DNA of 64,000 nt from Rhizobiaceae bacterium (GCA_014238155.1 JABABQ010000013.1:62001-126000); one strand, 5' to 3'; counted from the first letter of the stretch, positions 11,211-20,130 are shown. A program made the numbers and translations. Notes: a model not told the origin generated them from the letters alone.

Positions 11211-11337
11211 ATTGCTGGCTCGTTGCCAGATTGATCCCCCATCCCACTAGCAAACCGCCGCCGATTCGCTGTGTCCATTTATGGGCAAACAGTGCCGAGG
11301 CCAAAAAGAATGATATCAGCAGTTCGGTATTCGGCAT
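11209..11337 (-). pseudogene. LysE/RhtB exporter remnant with a large internal deletion
   Basis: An intact 42-codon frame joins the two ends of a LysE-family exporter. The beginning (MPNTELLISFFLASALFA) matches the family's first membrane helix up to where its Pro-Gly-Pro motif would start. The end (WTQRIGGGLLVGWGINLA) matches the family's C-terminal helix. The roughly 160 residues normally between them are missing, so the deletion was in frame. It lies between the katG terminator and the amidohydrolase gene, pointing the same way as the catabolic operon. It cannot be a working transporter; whether a peptide is made is unknown. The recognition is by eye from family patterns. A full-length LysE gene lies at 33072-33710. 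Confidence 0.7.
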
Positions 11338-11350
11338 GTCTCGTCCCGGA

Positions 11351-12175
11351 TCAATTCAAACTGTAAAATTGGCTGGCCGTATTTGAAAATACGGCGCTTT
11401 TCCCGGCGTCACTCAATTGGTCGGTAAGCGACTTCGCGAGGCTCAGCCAATCGCCGTATTCCATCGACAGCCGCGATACCGGCCAGTCCGACCCCCACAT
11501 GATGCGATCAGCGCCAAAACACGCAACGACATGATCGATATAGGGTTGCATCGCCCGTTGGTTTGCCTTTTCAGCAGCCTCCGTCACAAGCCCTGATAAT
11601 TTGATGAAAGCGCTGGTCTGACTGGCCAGATTTTCAATATCTGTAGCCCAGTCATCAAATCCGCCATCTGCAATTTGTGGCTTCATGCAATGATCGATGA
11701 CAACTTTCATATCTGGATGGCGTTGGAAGACCTGCAAAAATGGCGCCGAGTGTCTGGGAAATCCCAATGCATCAAAGCAAATATCAAGTTCGATCACTGC
11801 ATCAAATGCCCATTTGATGTCATCTCTGAGCAACCAGTGATCGTCCTCGATATCCTGAACCATTGGGCGCACAGATTTGAATTTTGGATGGTTTGCCAGT
11901 CGTTCCAGTTGTTGCCGGTCATGTCGATCTTCAAAGTCTATCCAACCCACAACACCACCGATTAAATCGGTGCTGTCAGCGATACCCAGCATGTATTCAG
12001 TCTCATGCACACTTGGAGCCGCCTGCACCAGAATTGTTTGGGTGATGCTGTTCTGCTCGGTCACCGATATCAGGTCTTGCAGGCGATAGTGGCGCGACAG
12101 GGTGGCGTCATCTTCGGGCATCCAGCCGTAGTCGCCGCGGGCAGGATTCCAAAGGTGATGATGGGCGTCAATCAC
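11351..12175 (-). CDS. Amidohydrolase-2 family protein, sugar-lactonase-like (COG3618)
   Basis: A 274-residue TIM-barrel metal-dependent hydrolase. Metal-binding and catalytic signatures are visible: IDAHHHLWNP at the N-terminus, VIDHCMKP mid-protein and WGSDWPVSRL near the end. The closest remembered functional group is L-fuconolactonase and related lactonases that open aldonolactones. It probably starts with GTG at 12175, four bases after the stop of the upstream aldo-keto reductase, whose last codons provide the GGAGGAGAA ribosome-binding site; the pair is translationally coupled. A dehydrogenase followed by a lactonase fits oxidation of a free sugar to a lactone and then the acid. The sugar itself is not evident. 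Confidence 0.82.
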   Translation of the reverse strand: MIDAHHHLWNPARGDYGWMPEDDATLSRHYRLQDLISVTEQNSITQTILVQAAPSVHETEYMLGIADSTDLIGGVVGWIDFEDRHDRQQLERLANHPKFKSVRPMVQDIEDDHWLLRDDIKWAFDAVIELDICFDALGFPRHSAPFLQVFQRHPDMKVVIDHCMKPQIADGGFDDWATDIENLASQTSAFIKLSGLVTEAAEKANQRAMQPYIDHVVACFGADRIMWGSDWPVSRLSMEYGDWLSLAKSLTDQLSDAGKSAVFSNTASQFYSLN

Positions 12176-12178
12176 GTT

Positions 12179-13219
12179 CTATTCTCCTCCAGGAACTGGA
12201 ACATCTTTGCGCAACAGGCCTTTATCCATCAGATCACGCCAGAATTCGGCAGGGATAGATGCGTTTAAAATGTCTACCGAGCTCGATGCCTCTCTGGGTG
12301 TTTTCGATCCCGGAATAAGAGTTTTAACAACTGGGTGTGCCAGTGGAAATTGCAGTGCTGCATCGATCAAACGAACCTTGTGGTCGGAACAGACGGCTTC
12401 GATCTGCTTAACCCGATTCATCACATGGGGAGGCGCTGGATCATAATTATACCAGGCCCCTTCAACGGCACCTGTGGCCAATATGCCGGAATTGAAAGCA
12501 CCGCCCAGAACGATGCCAATGCCGCGGTCTTGGCAAAGTGGAAAGAGCTTGTCGATTGGTTCCTGTTCCAGCAACGTATAACGGCCGGCAAGAAGAAACA
12601 GATCCATATCGCCGCGTTCAGCCAGAATCTTGCAGGCCTGCCATTCGTTCAATCCTGCACCAAATGCCTTGATAACGCCCTGGTCGCGCAGCGACAGCAA
12701 TGCGTTATATCCACCATTCATGAACTCATCAATATAGTGGTCGCGGGCATCAATACTGCCATGGGTCCACTCATCGAGATCATGAGCAAACAAAATGTCG
12801 AATCGGTCCAATCCGGTTCGCTCCAAAGAAAATTCTATGGAACGCATGACACCATCATAAGTATAGTCATAGTGTTCCTGCCGGGAGGGCACGTCGTACC
12901 ATTTTCCAATTCCCAGCCGTTCATCAGCGGAGCACAATTTCAAGAGTCGTCCCACCTTTGTGGCGAGTATAAAATCATCGCGATTTTTGGTTCGCAGGAA
13001 TTGCCCGACACGTCTTTCTGAATTGCCAAGACCATATTGCGGTGCCGTATCAAAGTAACGCATCCCGGCATCCCAACCGGCGGCCAATGTATCTTGTGCT
13101 TCCTGATTGCTGATCGCTGATCCCAGATTGCCCAGCGGCGCCGCTCCCAATCCTAATTGGGTGAAGTCCAATCCACCATTGTTAAGTCGATTCCATTTGT
13201 TGGTTTTCAAAACATTCAC
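12179..13219 (-). CDS. Aldo-keto reductase, sugar dehydrogenase-like
   Basis: A 346-residue aldo-keto reductase. Family landmarks: LGLGAAPLGNLG near the N-terminus, YFDTAPQYGLGNSERRVG with the catalytic Asp/Tyr, LATKVGRLL with the catalytic Lys, and DILFAHDLDEWTH. It resembles the D-threo-aldose (L-fucose/galactose) 1-dehydrogenase and pyridoxal dehydrogenase branch, which oxidises aldoses to lactones with NAD(P). It is immediately upstream of the lactonase-like gene, supporting a two-step pathway. A paralogue with the same motifs sits upstream at 13340-14326. Seen: the motifs and the operon; the substrate is inferred only at the level of an aldose. Confidence 0.85.
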   Translation of the reverse strand: MNVLKTNKWNRLNNGGLDFTQLGLGAAPLGNLGSAISNQEAQDTLAAGWDAGMRYFDTAPQYGLGNSERRVGQFLRTKNRDDFILATKVGRLLKLCSADERLGIGKWYDVPSRQEHYDYTYDGVMRSIEFSLERTGLDRFDILFAHDLDEWTHGSIDARDHYIDEFMNGGYNALLSLRDQGVIKAFGAGLNEWQACKILAERGDMDLFLLAGRYTLLEQEPIDKLFPLCQDRGIGIVLGGAFNSGILATGAVEGAWYNYDPAPPHVMNRVKQIEAVCSDHKVRLIDAALQFPLAHPVVKTLIPGSKTPREASSSVDILNASIPAEFWRDLMDKGLLRKDVPVPGGE

Positions 13220-13339
13220 TTTCTATTCCAAGTCCTATGATTGCCCCAAGAGATTTGCCTTGCAAACGGGTGGTGTGGGTAAGAAATTCCCTTTCGCCAA
13301 ACGAATTTTGCAAAAGCCATCAGTCGAATACACGCCATA

Positions 13340-14326
13340 TTATAACGGCACGGGAGCATCCAATTCTATTAGCTGTTCTGATTTTAGTATCGACCAGAAC
13401 TCACCGGGAATCGCTGTCTTGTTCCAATCAATAATTTGTGCCAGTTCGGCGGCATCGCGTGGTCCCGGGATTACCGACGTCACCAGGTCATTGGCAAGCG
13501 GAAACTGCAGCGCTGCAGAAGCCAGCGGAACTGAAAACTGATCAGCTATAGCTCCCAGTTTTCGCACCTTGTCGACAATATCGGCCGGGGCCTTGTCATA
13601 ATTCCACATGTCCCGACCGGCGAGAATGCCGGAATTAAACGGCCCGCCACAAATGATCGTGGTGCCCGACTTACGACATGCGGGGAACAAGGAGTTTAAC
13701 GGTGTCTGTTCGAGCAGCGTATAGCGGCCAGCTAACAAAAACACGTCCCAGTCGCCGATCCCGAGCGCGTCCATGCAAACCTGGTTTTCGTTAACTCCAA
13801 TTCCGATCGCTTTGACCTGACCGGTTCTGCGCAACTCGTCCATTGCTCGATATCCGCCATCTGCTAGATCCTTGAAATGACGTGTGTTTTCCTCGCCGTG
13901 CTGAAAGGCACCGATGTCATGTGCTAGCAATATATCGATGCGATCGAGCCCAAGACGCTGCAGACTGTCTTCGTAAGTGCGCATAATTCCATCATATCCA
14001 TAGTCATAGACCACATGGAACGGCAGCGGATCGACCATGCCAAAATCGATTGGGTTTTCGACGGGGCCTGGTTCTAAAAGTCTTCCGACTTTGTCTGAAA
14101 GTATGTAGTCCGTGCCGCGCAACAAGTCGCCGATGACGCGTTCGGACCGGCCAAATCCATACCAGGGGGCAGTATCGAAAAATCCAATTCCAGCAGATTT
14201 GGCGGCCTCGATGAGTTTGGCAGCCTGTCCGTAATCCAGATCTACAAAATTGCCCCCAAGCGGTGCTGCACCCAGTCCAAGAGTCTCAATCATCAGCTCG
14301 GTGCGCCCGACCCTTCGTTTTTCCAT
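13340..14326 (-). CDS. Aldo-keto reductase, paralogue of the downstream enzyme
   Basis: A 328-residue aldo-keto reductase starting MEKRRVGRTELMIETLGLGA. The ATG at 14326 has AAAGGA nine bases upstream; a longer in-frame start at 14359 adds only poor N-terminal sequence. The catalytic motifs are GFFDTAPWYGFGRSERVIG, SDKVGRLLEPG and DILLAHDIGAFQHGEE. It parallels the gene at 12179-13219 closely in layout and motif spacing, so the two arose by duplication. The 120 bp between them could hold an internal promoter. Predicted to be an NAD(P)-dependent aldose 1-dehydrogenase of different substrate preference; that difference is inferred. Confidence 0.84.
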   Translation of the reverse strand: MEKRRVGRTELMIETLGLGAAPLGGNFVDLDYGQAAKLIEAAKSAGIGFFDTAPWYGFGRSERVIGDLLRGTDYILSDKVGRLLEPGPVENPIDFGMVDPLPFHVVYDYGYDGIMRTYEDSLQRLGLDRIDILLAHDIGAFQHGEENTRHFKDLADGGYRAMDELRRTGQVKAIGIGVNENQVCMDALGIGDWDVFLLAGRYTLLEQTPLNSLFPACRKSGTTIICGGPFNSGILAGRDMWNYDKAPADIVDKVRKLGAIADQFSVPLASAALQFPLANDLVTSVIPGPRDAAELAQIIDWNKTAIPGEFWSILKSEQLIELDAPVPL

Positions 14327-14392
14327 CTGTGTTGTCCTTTTTAATCCAAGCCCCTGCAACGATGGCCGCAGCCAAATCTGAAAATGGAGCGG

Positions 14393-15385
14393 TTAAACCC
14401 CACGTCGCAGACGTCGAGCTTTAATTGCCTGATCCGCTTCTGGCGACCCGTCGTGAAACGACCCAAACCATTTGTCCAGGGGAACCATCCCATCGGCGTA
14501 ATTCACTTCAAAATAACGATGGTGCAGATAATGGGCGTAGTAGGAAGCGCTCATGACTTTTTCTTCCCCAATTACCACCTGGTCAAATCCGGTGTGGCCT
14601 TGCGCCGGAGCAACCCCCAACCGTGAGGCCAGGTTGATCATGTGAATTGGATGGGAGGGAACGATGAAGAAAATCAAAATGGATGAAAAGTAAATCACAT
14701 GCTCGATGGGATGCATCGATAATCCGGACCATGGTCCCGGATTGATGTTCCTGTGGTGAAGTTTGTGGGCAATCCGATAAAGTGGAGGCCAGTGCAAGGT
14801 GCGGTGCGCAATATAAAAGCCGACTTCGTGAACAAAGGGTACAAAGAAGAACAGCGCGATGAAAGTAACGGGATTTTCGGTGGGGCTAATCATCAGTGTA
14901 TAGCCATTGGCATAAGACCAAAGCAGCAGCACTTCGTAAGCAGTCCAGATCGGAACACCGCTGGCGAGCGTCCAAAACACATTGTCGTAAGTCTGATTGT
15001 TGAATGTGAACGCTGAGGAATCGTCGCTTGGCCAGTTTCGATTGTATTTGAAAGTCGTGCCCTGTTTGCGCCAGATGTATAGCCACAAATGCCAAGCGCC
15101 ATAGACGCAGATGGCCAGAACGAGATTGCGGACCAGAATCACCCCGGCCCAGGTAAACGACAAGGTCTCAAACGTTTCCAGCGGCGGTGTCAGATATAGC
15201 CAAATAGCGATGGCAGCGAGTGCATAGGGAATATTCCAGGGCAACAGATATCCGGGGAAACCGAAGAACCACTTAAAAAGGGCGCGCGGTTGAGGTGGCC
15301 AGGCAAAAGCTGGCCCGTAACTTATCCGCTCATTCGGTGCCCAGTAGCCGCGAGAATCTTCGGCTCCGAACTTTGAATCATCCAT
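14393..15385 (-). CDS. Sterol desaturase / fatty acid hydroxylase superfamily membrane protein
   Basis: About 330 residues, starting MDDSKFGAEDSRG; the ATG at 15385 has GAGGGG six bases upstream. Several membrane helices surround the three histidine clusters of the di-iron hydroxylase/desaturase superfamily: HRTLH, HKLHHRN and HYLHHRYFEVNYAD. The superfamily inserts oxygen or double bonds into lipids at the membrane. It lies between sugar-catabolism genes on the same strand, an odd place for a lipid enzyme. It may act on a hydrophobic substrate of the pathway or simply be a neighbour. All His clusters are intact, so it is likely active. Confidence 0.85.
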   Translation of the reverse strand: MDDSKFGAEDSRGYWAPNERISYGPAFAWPPQPRALFKWFFGFPGYLLPWNIPYALAAIAIWLYLTPPLETFETLSFTWAGVILVRNLVLAICVYGAWHLWLYIWRKQGTTFKYNRNWPSDDSSAFTFNNQTYDNVFWTLASGVPIWTAYEVLLLWSYANGYTLMISPTENPVTFIALFFFVPFVHEVGFYIAHRTLHWPPLYRIAHKLHHRNINPGPWSGLSMHPIEHVIYFSSILIFFIVPSHPIHMINLASRLGVAPAQGHTGFDQVVIGEEKVMSASYYAHYLHHRYFEVNYADGMVPLDKWFGSFHDGSPEADQAIKARRLRRGV

Positions 15386-15531
15386 GTCATCCCCTCGTCG
15401 TGCAAACAACCAAGATACACATCCAAACGCAGAGATCAATTCTGACGATGGCTCACCTCTGGGCGTCCGCCAATCACAAACAGAATCGTTTCCATTTAAA
15501 CGTGAACGGCTTTAGCGAATACTCCCGCGGG

Positions 15532-16485
15532 TCAGTTGCTGGATTGTTCAATAACCATTGTCGCAGCACCGACCAGTCCGGAATCGTCTCCCAGATCGGA
15601 ACGAACCACACGGATTGTTTTGAAAGGAGCCATGGCGTCCGACTCGATCACTTCGTGAATACCTGCTTCAAAAAGGTCAAATCCCTGGGCAAGGCCGCCA
15701 CCCATAATCACACGTTCTGGGCTGAAGGCGTGTATGATTGAAGTGATACCCTGTCCGAGATACATGGCTTCCTCGGCAACAAGCGCACGGCATTGTGGGT
15801 CTCCGACTTGAGCCCCTTCTATGACGTGTCTCGCGTTGACGTCACCAGATTTTGAGGTGAGCTGAAGAAATTCTGAATCGGCGAGGCGACTGGCTGTTTG
15901 TGCACGTTCCGTCAGAGCCGTTCCGGAGGCAAAGGCTTCAAAACAGGCAGAGGCCCCGCAGCTGCAAAGAGGACCTTCCCTGGCCAGCCGCATGTGACCG
16001 ACATGGACCGCCATGCCCTGTCGACCATGAAGCAGCCGTCCATCAACTACAGCACCACCACCGATTCCGGTGCTGACGGTAATGTAAACCAAGTTGCGAA
16101 ATCCTCGGCCGGCGCCATGACGCCACTCGCCCAACGCCGCGGCAATGGCATCGTTCTCAATCTGCACAGGCAGGCCCATGCGATCAGAAAGCGCCTGGCG
16201 GATAGGAAACCCCTCACACCCCGGAATCGTTGGAATTCCCAATATGATACCGGCTTCGGTGTCGATCGGTCCGGCAGATGAAAGCCCTACTCCGACTATG
16301 CTGTTTTTGTCCTGACCCTCGCCAACGTGATCAATCAATGCCACTATCTGATCCAGAATCGCGGCCGGGCCGCCAGATATATCTGTTTTTAGGGCCGCCC
16401 GGCTTTGAATTTGGTGGCCCTCAACCAGCGCGACTCTGACTTGTGTCCCACCCAGATCAATGGCGATGACTCGAGCAGATGACAT
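15532..16485 (-). CDS. ROK family sugar kinase
   Basis: A 317-residue ROK protein starting MSSARVIAIDLGGTQVRVAL, which is the phosphate-1 ATP-binding motif. It also has IENDAIAAALGEWRHGAG, ITVSTGIGGGAVVDGRL, the zinc-type Cys motif GPLCSCGASACFEAFASG and PERVIMGGGLAQG. There is no N-terminal DNA-binding domain, so it is a kinase rather than a repressor. It would phosphorylate a hexose such as glucose, allose or an amino sugar. The start lies one base after the stop of the epimerase-like gene (TGACATG), so the two are coupled. Sugar specificity is not evident. Confidence 0.9.
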   Translation of the reverse strand: MSSARVIAIDLGGTQVRVALVEGHQIQSRAALKTDISGGPAAILDQIVALIDHVGEGQDKNSIVGVGLSSAGPIDTEAGIILGIPTIPGCEGFPIRQALSDRMGLPVQIENDAIAAALGEWRHGAGRGFRNLVYITVSTGIGGGAVVDGRLLHGRQGMAVHVGHMRLAREGPLCSCGASACFEAFASGTALTERAQTASRLADSEFLQLTSKSGDVNARHVIEGAQVGDPQCRALVAEEAMYLGQGITSIIHAFSPERVIMGGGLAQGFDLFEAGIHEVIESDAMAPFKTIRVVRSDLGDDSGLVGAATMVIEQSSN

Positions 16486-16486
16486 G

Positions 16487-17194
16487 TCAGCTCGGCCCCT
16501 CCAATCCGTGAACCCATGCGATCCGATCAGCCAGATTGTCAGCTCCAAATGCCAACGATCCCATGACAATCGTATCAGCCCCATGGCTGCGTAAACCCGG
16601 AACAGTGTGCTCCCTTATGCCGCCATCGGCCGCCAACAATATCCGTTGCCCACCTTCGATACGATCAATAGCCTCCCGCGCTGACGCCAACCGGGTTTCT
16701 GCAGTGTGATCAAGGCCGACGCCCTTAATGCCCATCCTGGTTCCCAAAAGCGTTAATATTGCGATGCGGCCAAGATAGGCCAGCGCGGACTGGACCGGTG
16801 TATGAAGCTGCAACACCACACCGGCTTTGAGACCGTGTGACAAGATTCGATCAAGACCTGCTTCGACGTTTGAATTCTCTGCATGGATGGAAATGATGTC
16901 GGCACCGGAATCGGCAAACTGGTCGATTTGGTTCAGCAGCACGTTGTCCTCGACCATAAGATGGACATGGATTGGCTTGCTGGTGATGGCTCGGACTTGT
17001 GAAATCAGATCTGGAAACAGCAGCAATGCCGAAGAAAAGTGCCCGTCCGCTACGTCGGCGTGATAAATGTCAGCAAAGCTGTCAACACGTCGAATATCGT
17101 CCGCCATCCGAACAAGGTCGGCTGACCACAAGGAGAACTCGGCGAGCAACCGATCCCGTGCCAGTTTCGAAAAATTACTCGCGCGGTCGGTCAT
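16487..17194 (-). CDS. Ribulose-phosphate 3-epimerase family protein, variant active-site loop
   Basis: A 235-residue TIM-barrel protein of the pentulose/hexulose-phosphate 3-epimerase family. The metal and catalytic residues appear as HADVADGHFSS, HVHLMVED and LAADGGIREHTV. The usual loop MTVNPGFGGQ after strand 6 is replaced by LLGTRMGIKGVGLDH, so the substrate is probably not ribulose 5-phosphate. A different ketose phosphate is likely, such as allulose 6-phosphate or a sugar-alcohol-derived pentulose phosphate. It overlaps the upstream hydrolase stop by one base and is followed by the ROK kinase. The family is clear, the specificity is not. Confidence 0.85.
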   Translation of the reverse strand: MTDRASNFSKLARDRLLAEFSLWSADLVRMADDIRRVDSFADIYHADVADGHFSSALLLFPDLISQVRAITSKPIHVHLMVEDNVLLNQIDQFADSGADIISIHAENSNVEAGLDRILSHGLKAGVVLQLHTPVQSALAYLGRIAILTLLGTRMGIKGVGLDHTAETRLASAREAIDRIEGGQRILLAADGGIREHTVPGLRSHGADTIVMGSLAFGADNLADRIAWVHGLEGPS

Positions 17195-18000
17195 TAGTCG
17201 ATCTCCATGGTGAAGTGGCGCAGTGCGTTTTGAAACTCTGCCCTATATTGTTCGACGTTGTCAGCTTTCGACGTGATCTCGACGAATCTGGCATTCGGAA
17301 TTAGGTCCGCAATCTCACGTGCCATAGCAATCGGGTGGGTGACGTCGCGTTCGGTTCCAATGACCAGCGTTGGACAATCAAGTCCAGCAATTTCTGCTCT
17401 GTTGACGCCCGGCCCGTCATTGGCAATCGCTGCCTGCAGAACCTGTGTCTCAGCGGCTGGTGTTCGCTTGAAAAATCCAAGCAGAGAAGCCAGATTGTCA
17501 GGCGCATCTGATGCAAGTTCAGCTGCCAGTACTGATCGCTCAAACTGCAACAGGGCTTCTGCGGGTTCGTAGGTGGCAAGATAGCGTGCAACTTCGCGAT
17601 TTGGGGCCAGATTTTCAGGTGCTGATTGATCAATCCATGCCGGGCGCGCAACCACCAGACCACTGACCAATTCAGGATATTTGACCGCCAGCCGTAGCGT
17701 GATGGCAGCCCCCATCGAAATGCCACCAACCAACACAGGGCCAATATTCAACTCGGAGATAAATGCTGCGAGGTCGTCGGTGAACCGACGAATTGATAGT
17801 TTCGAATGGGGGCCAATTTCTGACATGCCATGGCCACGACACTCCAGCGTCAGACACCGCCAGCCAATGTCCTGCGGAAAGACCTCGAGCGGCTGACTGG
17901 CTGATCCACACAGTCCATGTTGAAACAGGAAAGACCGACCCCGTCCTGAACTAGCAGTTGAAAGCTTGATATTCTTGATTGAGAAGATTCCGCGCAGCAT
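17194..18000 (-). CDS. Alpha/beta hydrolase
   Basis: About 268 residues from the ATG at 18000, four bases after the upstream stop; a longer in-frame start at 18078 lies inside the neighbour and is unlikely. The alpha/beta-hydrolase fold shows HGLCGSASQ (oxyanion-hole region), GGISMGAAITLRLA with Ser in the nucleophile elbow, an acid in LVIGTERDVTHP and a late helical cap. The usual catalytic His position near the end (ITSKADNVEQYRAEF) is not obvious, which leaves activity uncertain. In this operon it could hydrolyse a lactone or sugar ester. Function inferred from context only. Confidence 0.78.
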   Translation of the reverse strand: MLRGIFSIKNIKLSTASSGRGRSFLFQHGLCGSASQPLEVFPQDIGWRCLTLECRGHGMSEIGPHSKLSIRRFTDDLAAFISELNIGPVLVGGISMGAAITLRLAVKYPELVSGLVVARPAWIDQSAPENLAPNREVARYLATYEPAEALLQFERSVLAAELASDAPDNLASLLGFFKRTPAAETQVLQAAIANDGPGVNRAEIAGLDCPTLVIGTERDVTHPIAMAREIADLIPNARFVEITSKADNVEQYRAEFQNALRHFTMEID

Positions 18001-18004
18001 TGGA

Positions 18005-18832
18005 TTACAATTGTTCGAGTTCGTGACCCAGGAATTTGGCAACTGCAGGTGCATCGCTTTCCGAAATTCCATGGGCAATCAGTGGCCCATGAAACCCAAT
18101 TTGAGAAAGGCCCAGCAACACGTGGCTCCAACGAATTATGCCGGCACCTGCCGGGGCAATGCTGCCATCATCAAGCCGATCCTTGGCATGAGCAATAATA
18201 ATCTCTGGTCCCAGGATATCCAGCGCTTCGTCGATGGCTCTTTGCCGACTTTCTACCGGCACGCTTTCAATAATATTTGCGGGATCGAAGACTATGCGGA
18301 TTCTGCTGCCGGGAAAGTGTTTTAAGAGCCGAAGAGCCTTAGGTGCAGAATTCACGATATTGGCGTCCTCCGGTTCCACCCCAACCATAATTTCGTGCTG
18401 CTCGGCATAGTCGAGGATGATTTCGAACTCTCGGCACATTTCGGTCCATGATTGCGGTTCATCATTGGTTGGGTGACGGCGCCATTTGTCATGCGGGTCC
18501 ATGCTACCGGAACATACCGTCATCAGTTCTGTTCCAATGCCTGCGGCATTTTCGGCAATCGTTTTGAAGGCGTTGCGCCCTACTTTCCGGCGGTCATGAT
18601 CGGGGTCGGTCATGTTATAGGTGGCCGATACCGCAGCTATTTTAACACCGGTGGTGTGCGATGCGTAACGGATCTGTGCTGATGCTTCGTCTGAAATTGA
18701 CGTTGGCAAGGCATCGAGTCCGGAGCAAGACATGTTGTACTGGGCCAGTCCGAACCCGGCGTTCTTACATGCGGCGAGAATTTTGTCTGGGCGATCACCA
18801 GAAAATGTCTTGGCGAAAACCCCCAGCTGCAT
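18005..18832 (-). CDS. Sugar phosphate isomerase/epimerase-like TIM-barrel protein
   Basis: A 275-residue xylose-isomerase-like TIM barrel (AP endonuclease 2 superfamily). It starts MQLGVFAKTFSGDRPDKI, and conserved acidic/His positions include MVGVEPEDANIVNSAPKAL, RIVFDPANII and IIAHAKDRLDDG, typical metal ligands of ketose 3-epimerases and inosose isomerases. The ATG overlaps the upstream stop by one base (TGATG); a GTG one codon earlier is possible. It sits directly after a Gfo/Idh/MocA dehydrogenase, a pairing common in inositol and rare-sugar pathways. The reaction is probably a keto-sugar isomerisation or epimerisation. Confidence 0.85.
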   Translation of the reverse strand: MQLGVFAKTFSGDRPDKILAACKNAGFGLAQYNMSCSGLDALPTSISDEASAQIRYASHTTGVKIAAVSATYNMTDPDHDRRKVGRNAFKTIAENAAGIGTELMTVCSGSMDPHDKWRRHPTNDEPQSWTEMCREFEIILDYAEQHEIMVGVEPEDANIVNSAPKALRLLKHFPGSRIRIVFDPANIIESVPVESRQRAIDEALDILGPEIIIAHAKDRLDDGSIAPAGAGIIRWSHVLLGLSQIGFHGPLIAHGISESDAPAVAKFLGHELEQL

Positions 18833-19908
18833 CACAAGGCGCCAGATACATCAGCGAGTTTCACCGTGCGACCGGTTTGAGCTGATTCAGCAATCGCAAG
18901 CATTCCTCGCACCGACGCAATCCCGTCATCGACTGTGGCACCTTCGATTGGCGTGCCATTCAAAACGGCGTCGCCGAAACTCTCCAACTGCCTTCGGTAA
19001 AAATGTGCATCCGCACCCAGCACGCGCGATGATTCGCCGGTGGATTCGCGAAAAATGTCAACTTCGCTTGAACGAAAAAGCCAGGGATTGAAGGTCTTGG
19101 CCAGAACACTTCCACTCTGGCCATAAAGCTGGAACCCTTCGTGCCAGTCCATGCGAACGGCAACTGTTAGATCGAGATGGCCCAGCGCACCGTTGGCGAA
19201 TGTGACATCTACAAACCAGCAATGGGCGCCAAACCGTTCCGAATGCCTTGCCTGAACTTCTTCAATATCTCCGCACAGAAAACGTGCGGTATCGATCAGA
19301 TGGCACCCATGGGCCAGCATGTAGTAGCGCTTGAGATCTTGTTTGGGATCCTTATCGGGCTTGCGTGCTGCCTGGCTCTTGACCATCAGTGGCTGCACTG
19401 CGTCGGTCATGGCATATCGGTGGGTCGAATCGCAGTACCAACCTTTGAAGGCCAGCATCTCACCCAATTCCTCATCGATGAACCGCTTTGCACTTTCTAT
19501 GCCTGGATCGAAGCGCTTCATGTGTCCGACCTGTAGCAAGCGGCCGGATTTTTGCACTGCGCTTTTAAGCTCGCAAACTTCCTCAAGCGAGACACCAAGT
19601 GGTTTTTCGCACAGGACATGTTTCCCGGCTTCAAGGGCGGCCAACGTTGCGGGTACATGGAAAGCGTCCGCCGTGGCAATTATCACTGCTTCAACATCCG
19701 GATCTGCCAGCATATTCTCGTAATTAGAGAAGGTTCGCGCCGCGGCATGAGTAACTGCAAAGCGTTCCAGCAGATCTTCTGCAACATCGCAGATTGCATG
19801 TAGCTGAGTGTTTCGTGCTTTTGTGACGCTTTCAAAGTGGCCGGCCTGAGCAATTGGGCCGCAGCCAAGAACACCTATTCTCAATTGTCTTTCCGGCTTC
19901 GCAATCAT
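18832..19908 (-). CDS. Gfo/Idh/MocA family sugar dehydrogenase
   Basis: A 358-residue NAD(P)-dependent dehydrogenase. The start is taken at the ATG at 19908 (MIAKPERQLRIGVLGCGPIA); a longer open frame to 20082 lacks family character. The Rossmann motif is GVLGCGPIAQAGH and the catalytic Lys lies in VLCEKPLGVSLEE. The substrate-binding half has GCHLIDTARFLCG, with the usual His. It would oxidise a ring hydroxyl of a sugar or cyclitol, its product passing to the TIM-barrel isomerase downstream. It is the first gene of the long minus-strand catabolic operon (19908 to about 11351), divergent from the cupin isomerase gene. Confidence 0.88.
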   Translation of the reverse strand: MIAKPERQLRIGVLGCGPIAQAGHFESVTKARNTQLHAICDVAEDLLERFAVTHAAARTFSNYENMLADPDVEAVIIATADAFHVPATLAALEAGKHVLCEKPLGVSLEEVCELKSAVQKSGRLLQVGHMKRFDPGIESAKRFIDEELGEMLAFKGWYCDSTHRYAMTDAVQPLMVKSQAARKPDKDPKQDLKRYYMLAHGCHLIDTARFLCGDIEEVQARHSERFGAHCWFVDVTFANGALGHLDLTVAVRMDWHEGFQLYGQSGSVLAKTFNPWLFRSSEVDIFRESTGESSRVLGADAHFYRRQLESFGDAVLNGTPIEGATVDDGIASVRGMLAIAESAQTGRTVKLADVSGAL

Positions 19909-20130
19909 ATCAAACTCACGCAACTCGCGTCGGACAATTCCAAAAGTGTCATGGGGCAAGAAATAACTCTCGGCTTTGCAACAATCAACCCTCGCCTTCA
20001 ATAACGACGGTCTCCCAAGCGGATATGTTTCCTGCCCGTTTGGTTTTAAACCTCGGTCCGCTAGTGTACGAATGATGAACACAGCAATGATCCAATCGCA
20101 GCTGACGTCCCCTCAAGCTAACAGGTTGCC

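Noticed and set aside
20083-20130. Extended N-terminus of the Gfo/Idh/MocA gene up to 20082
   Set aside because: The extra 58 residues lack family resemblance, and the Rossmann motif follows directly after the ATG at 19908.
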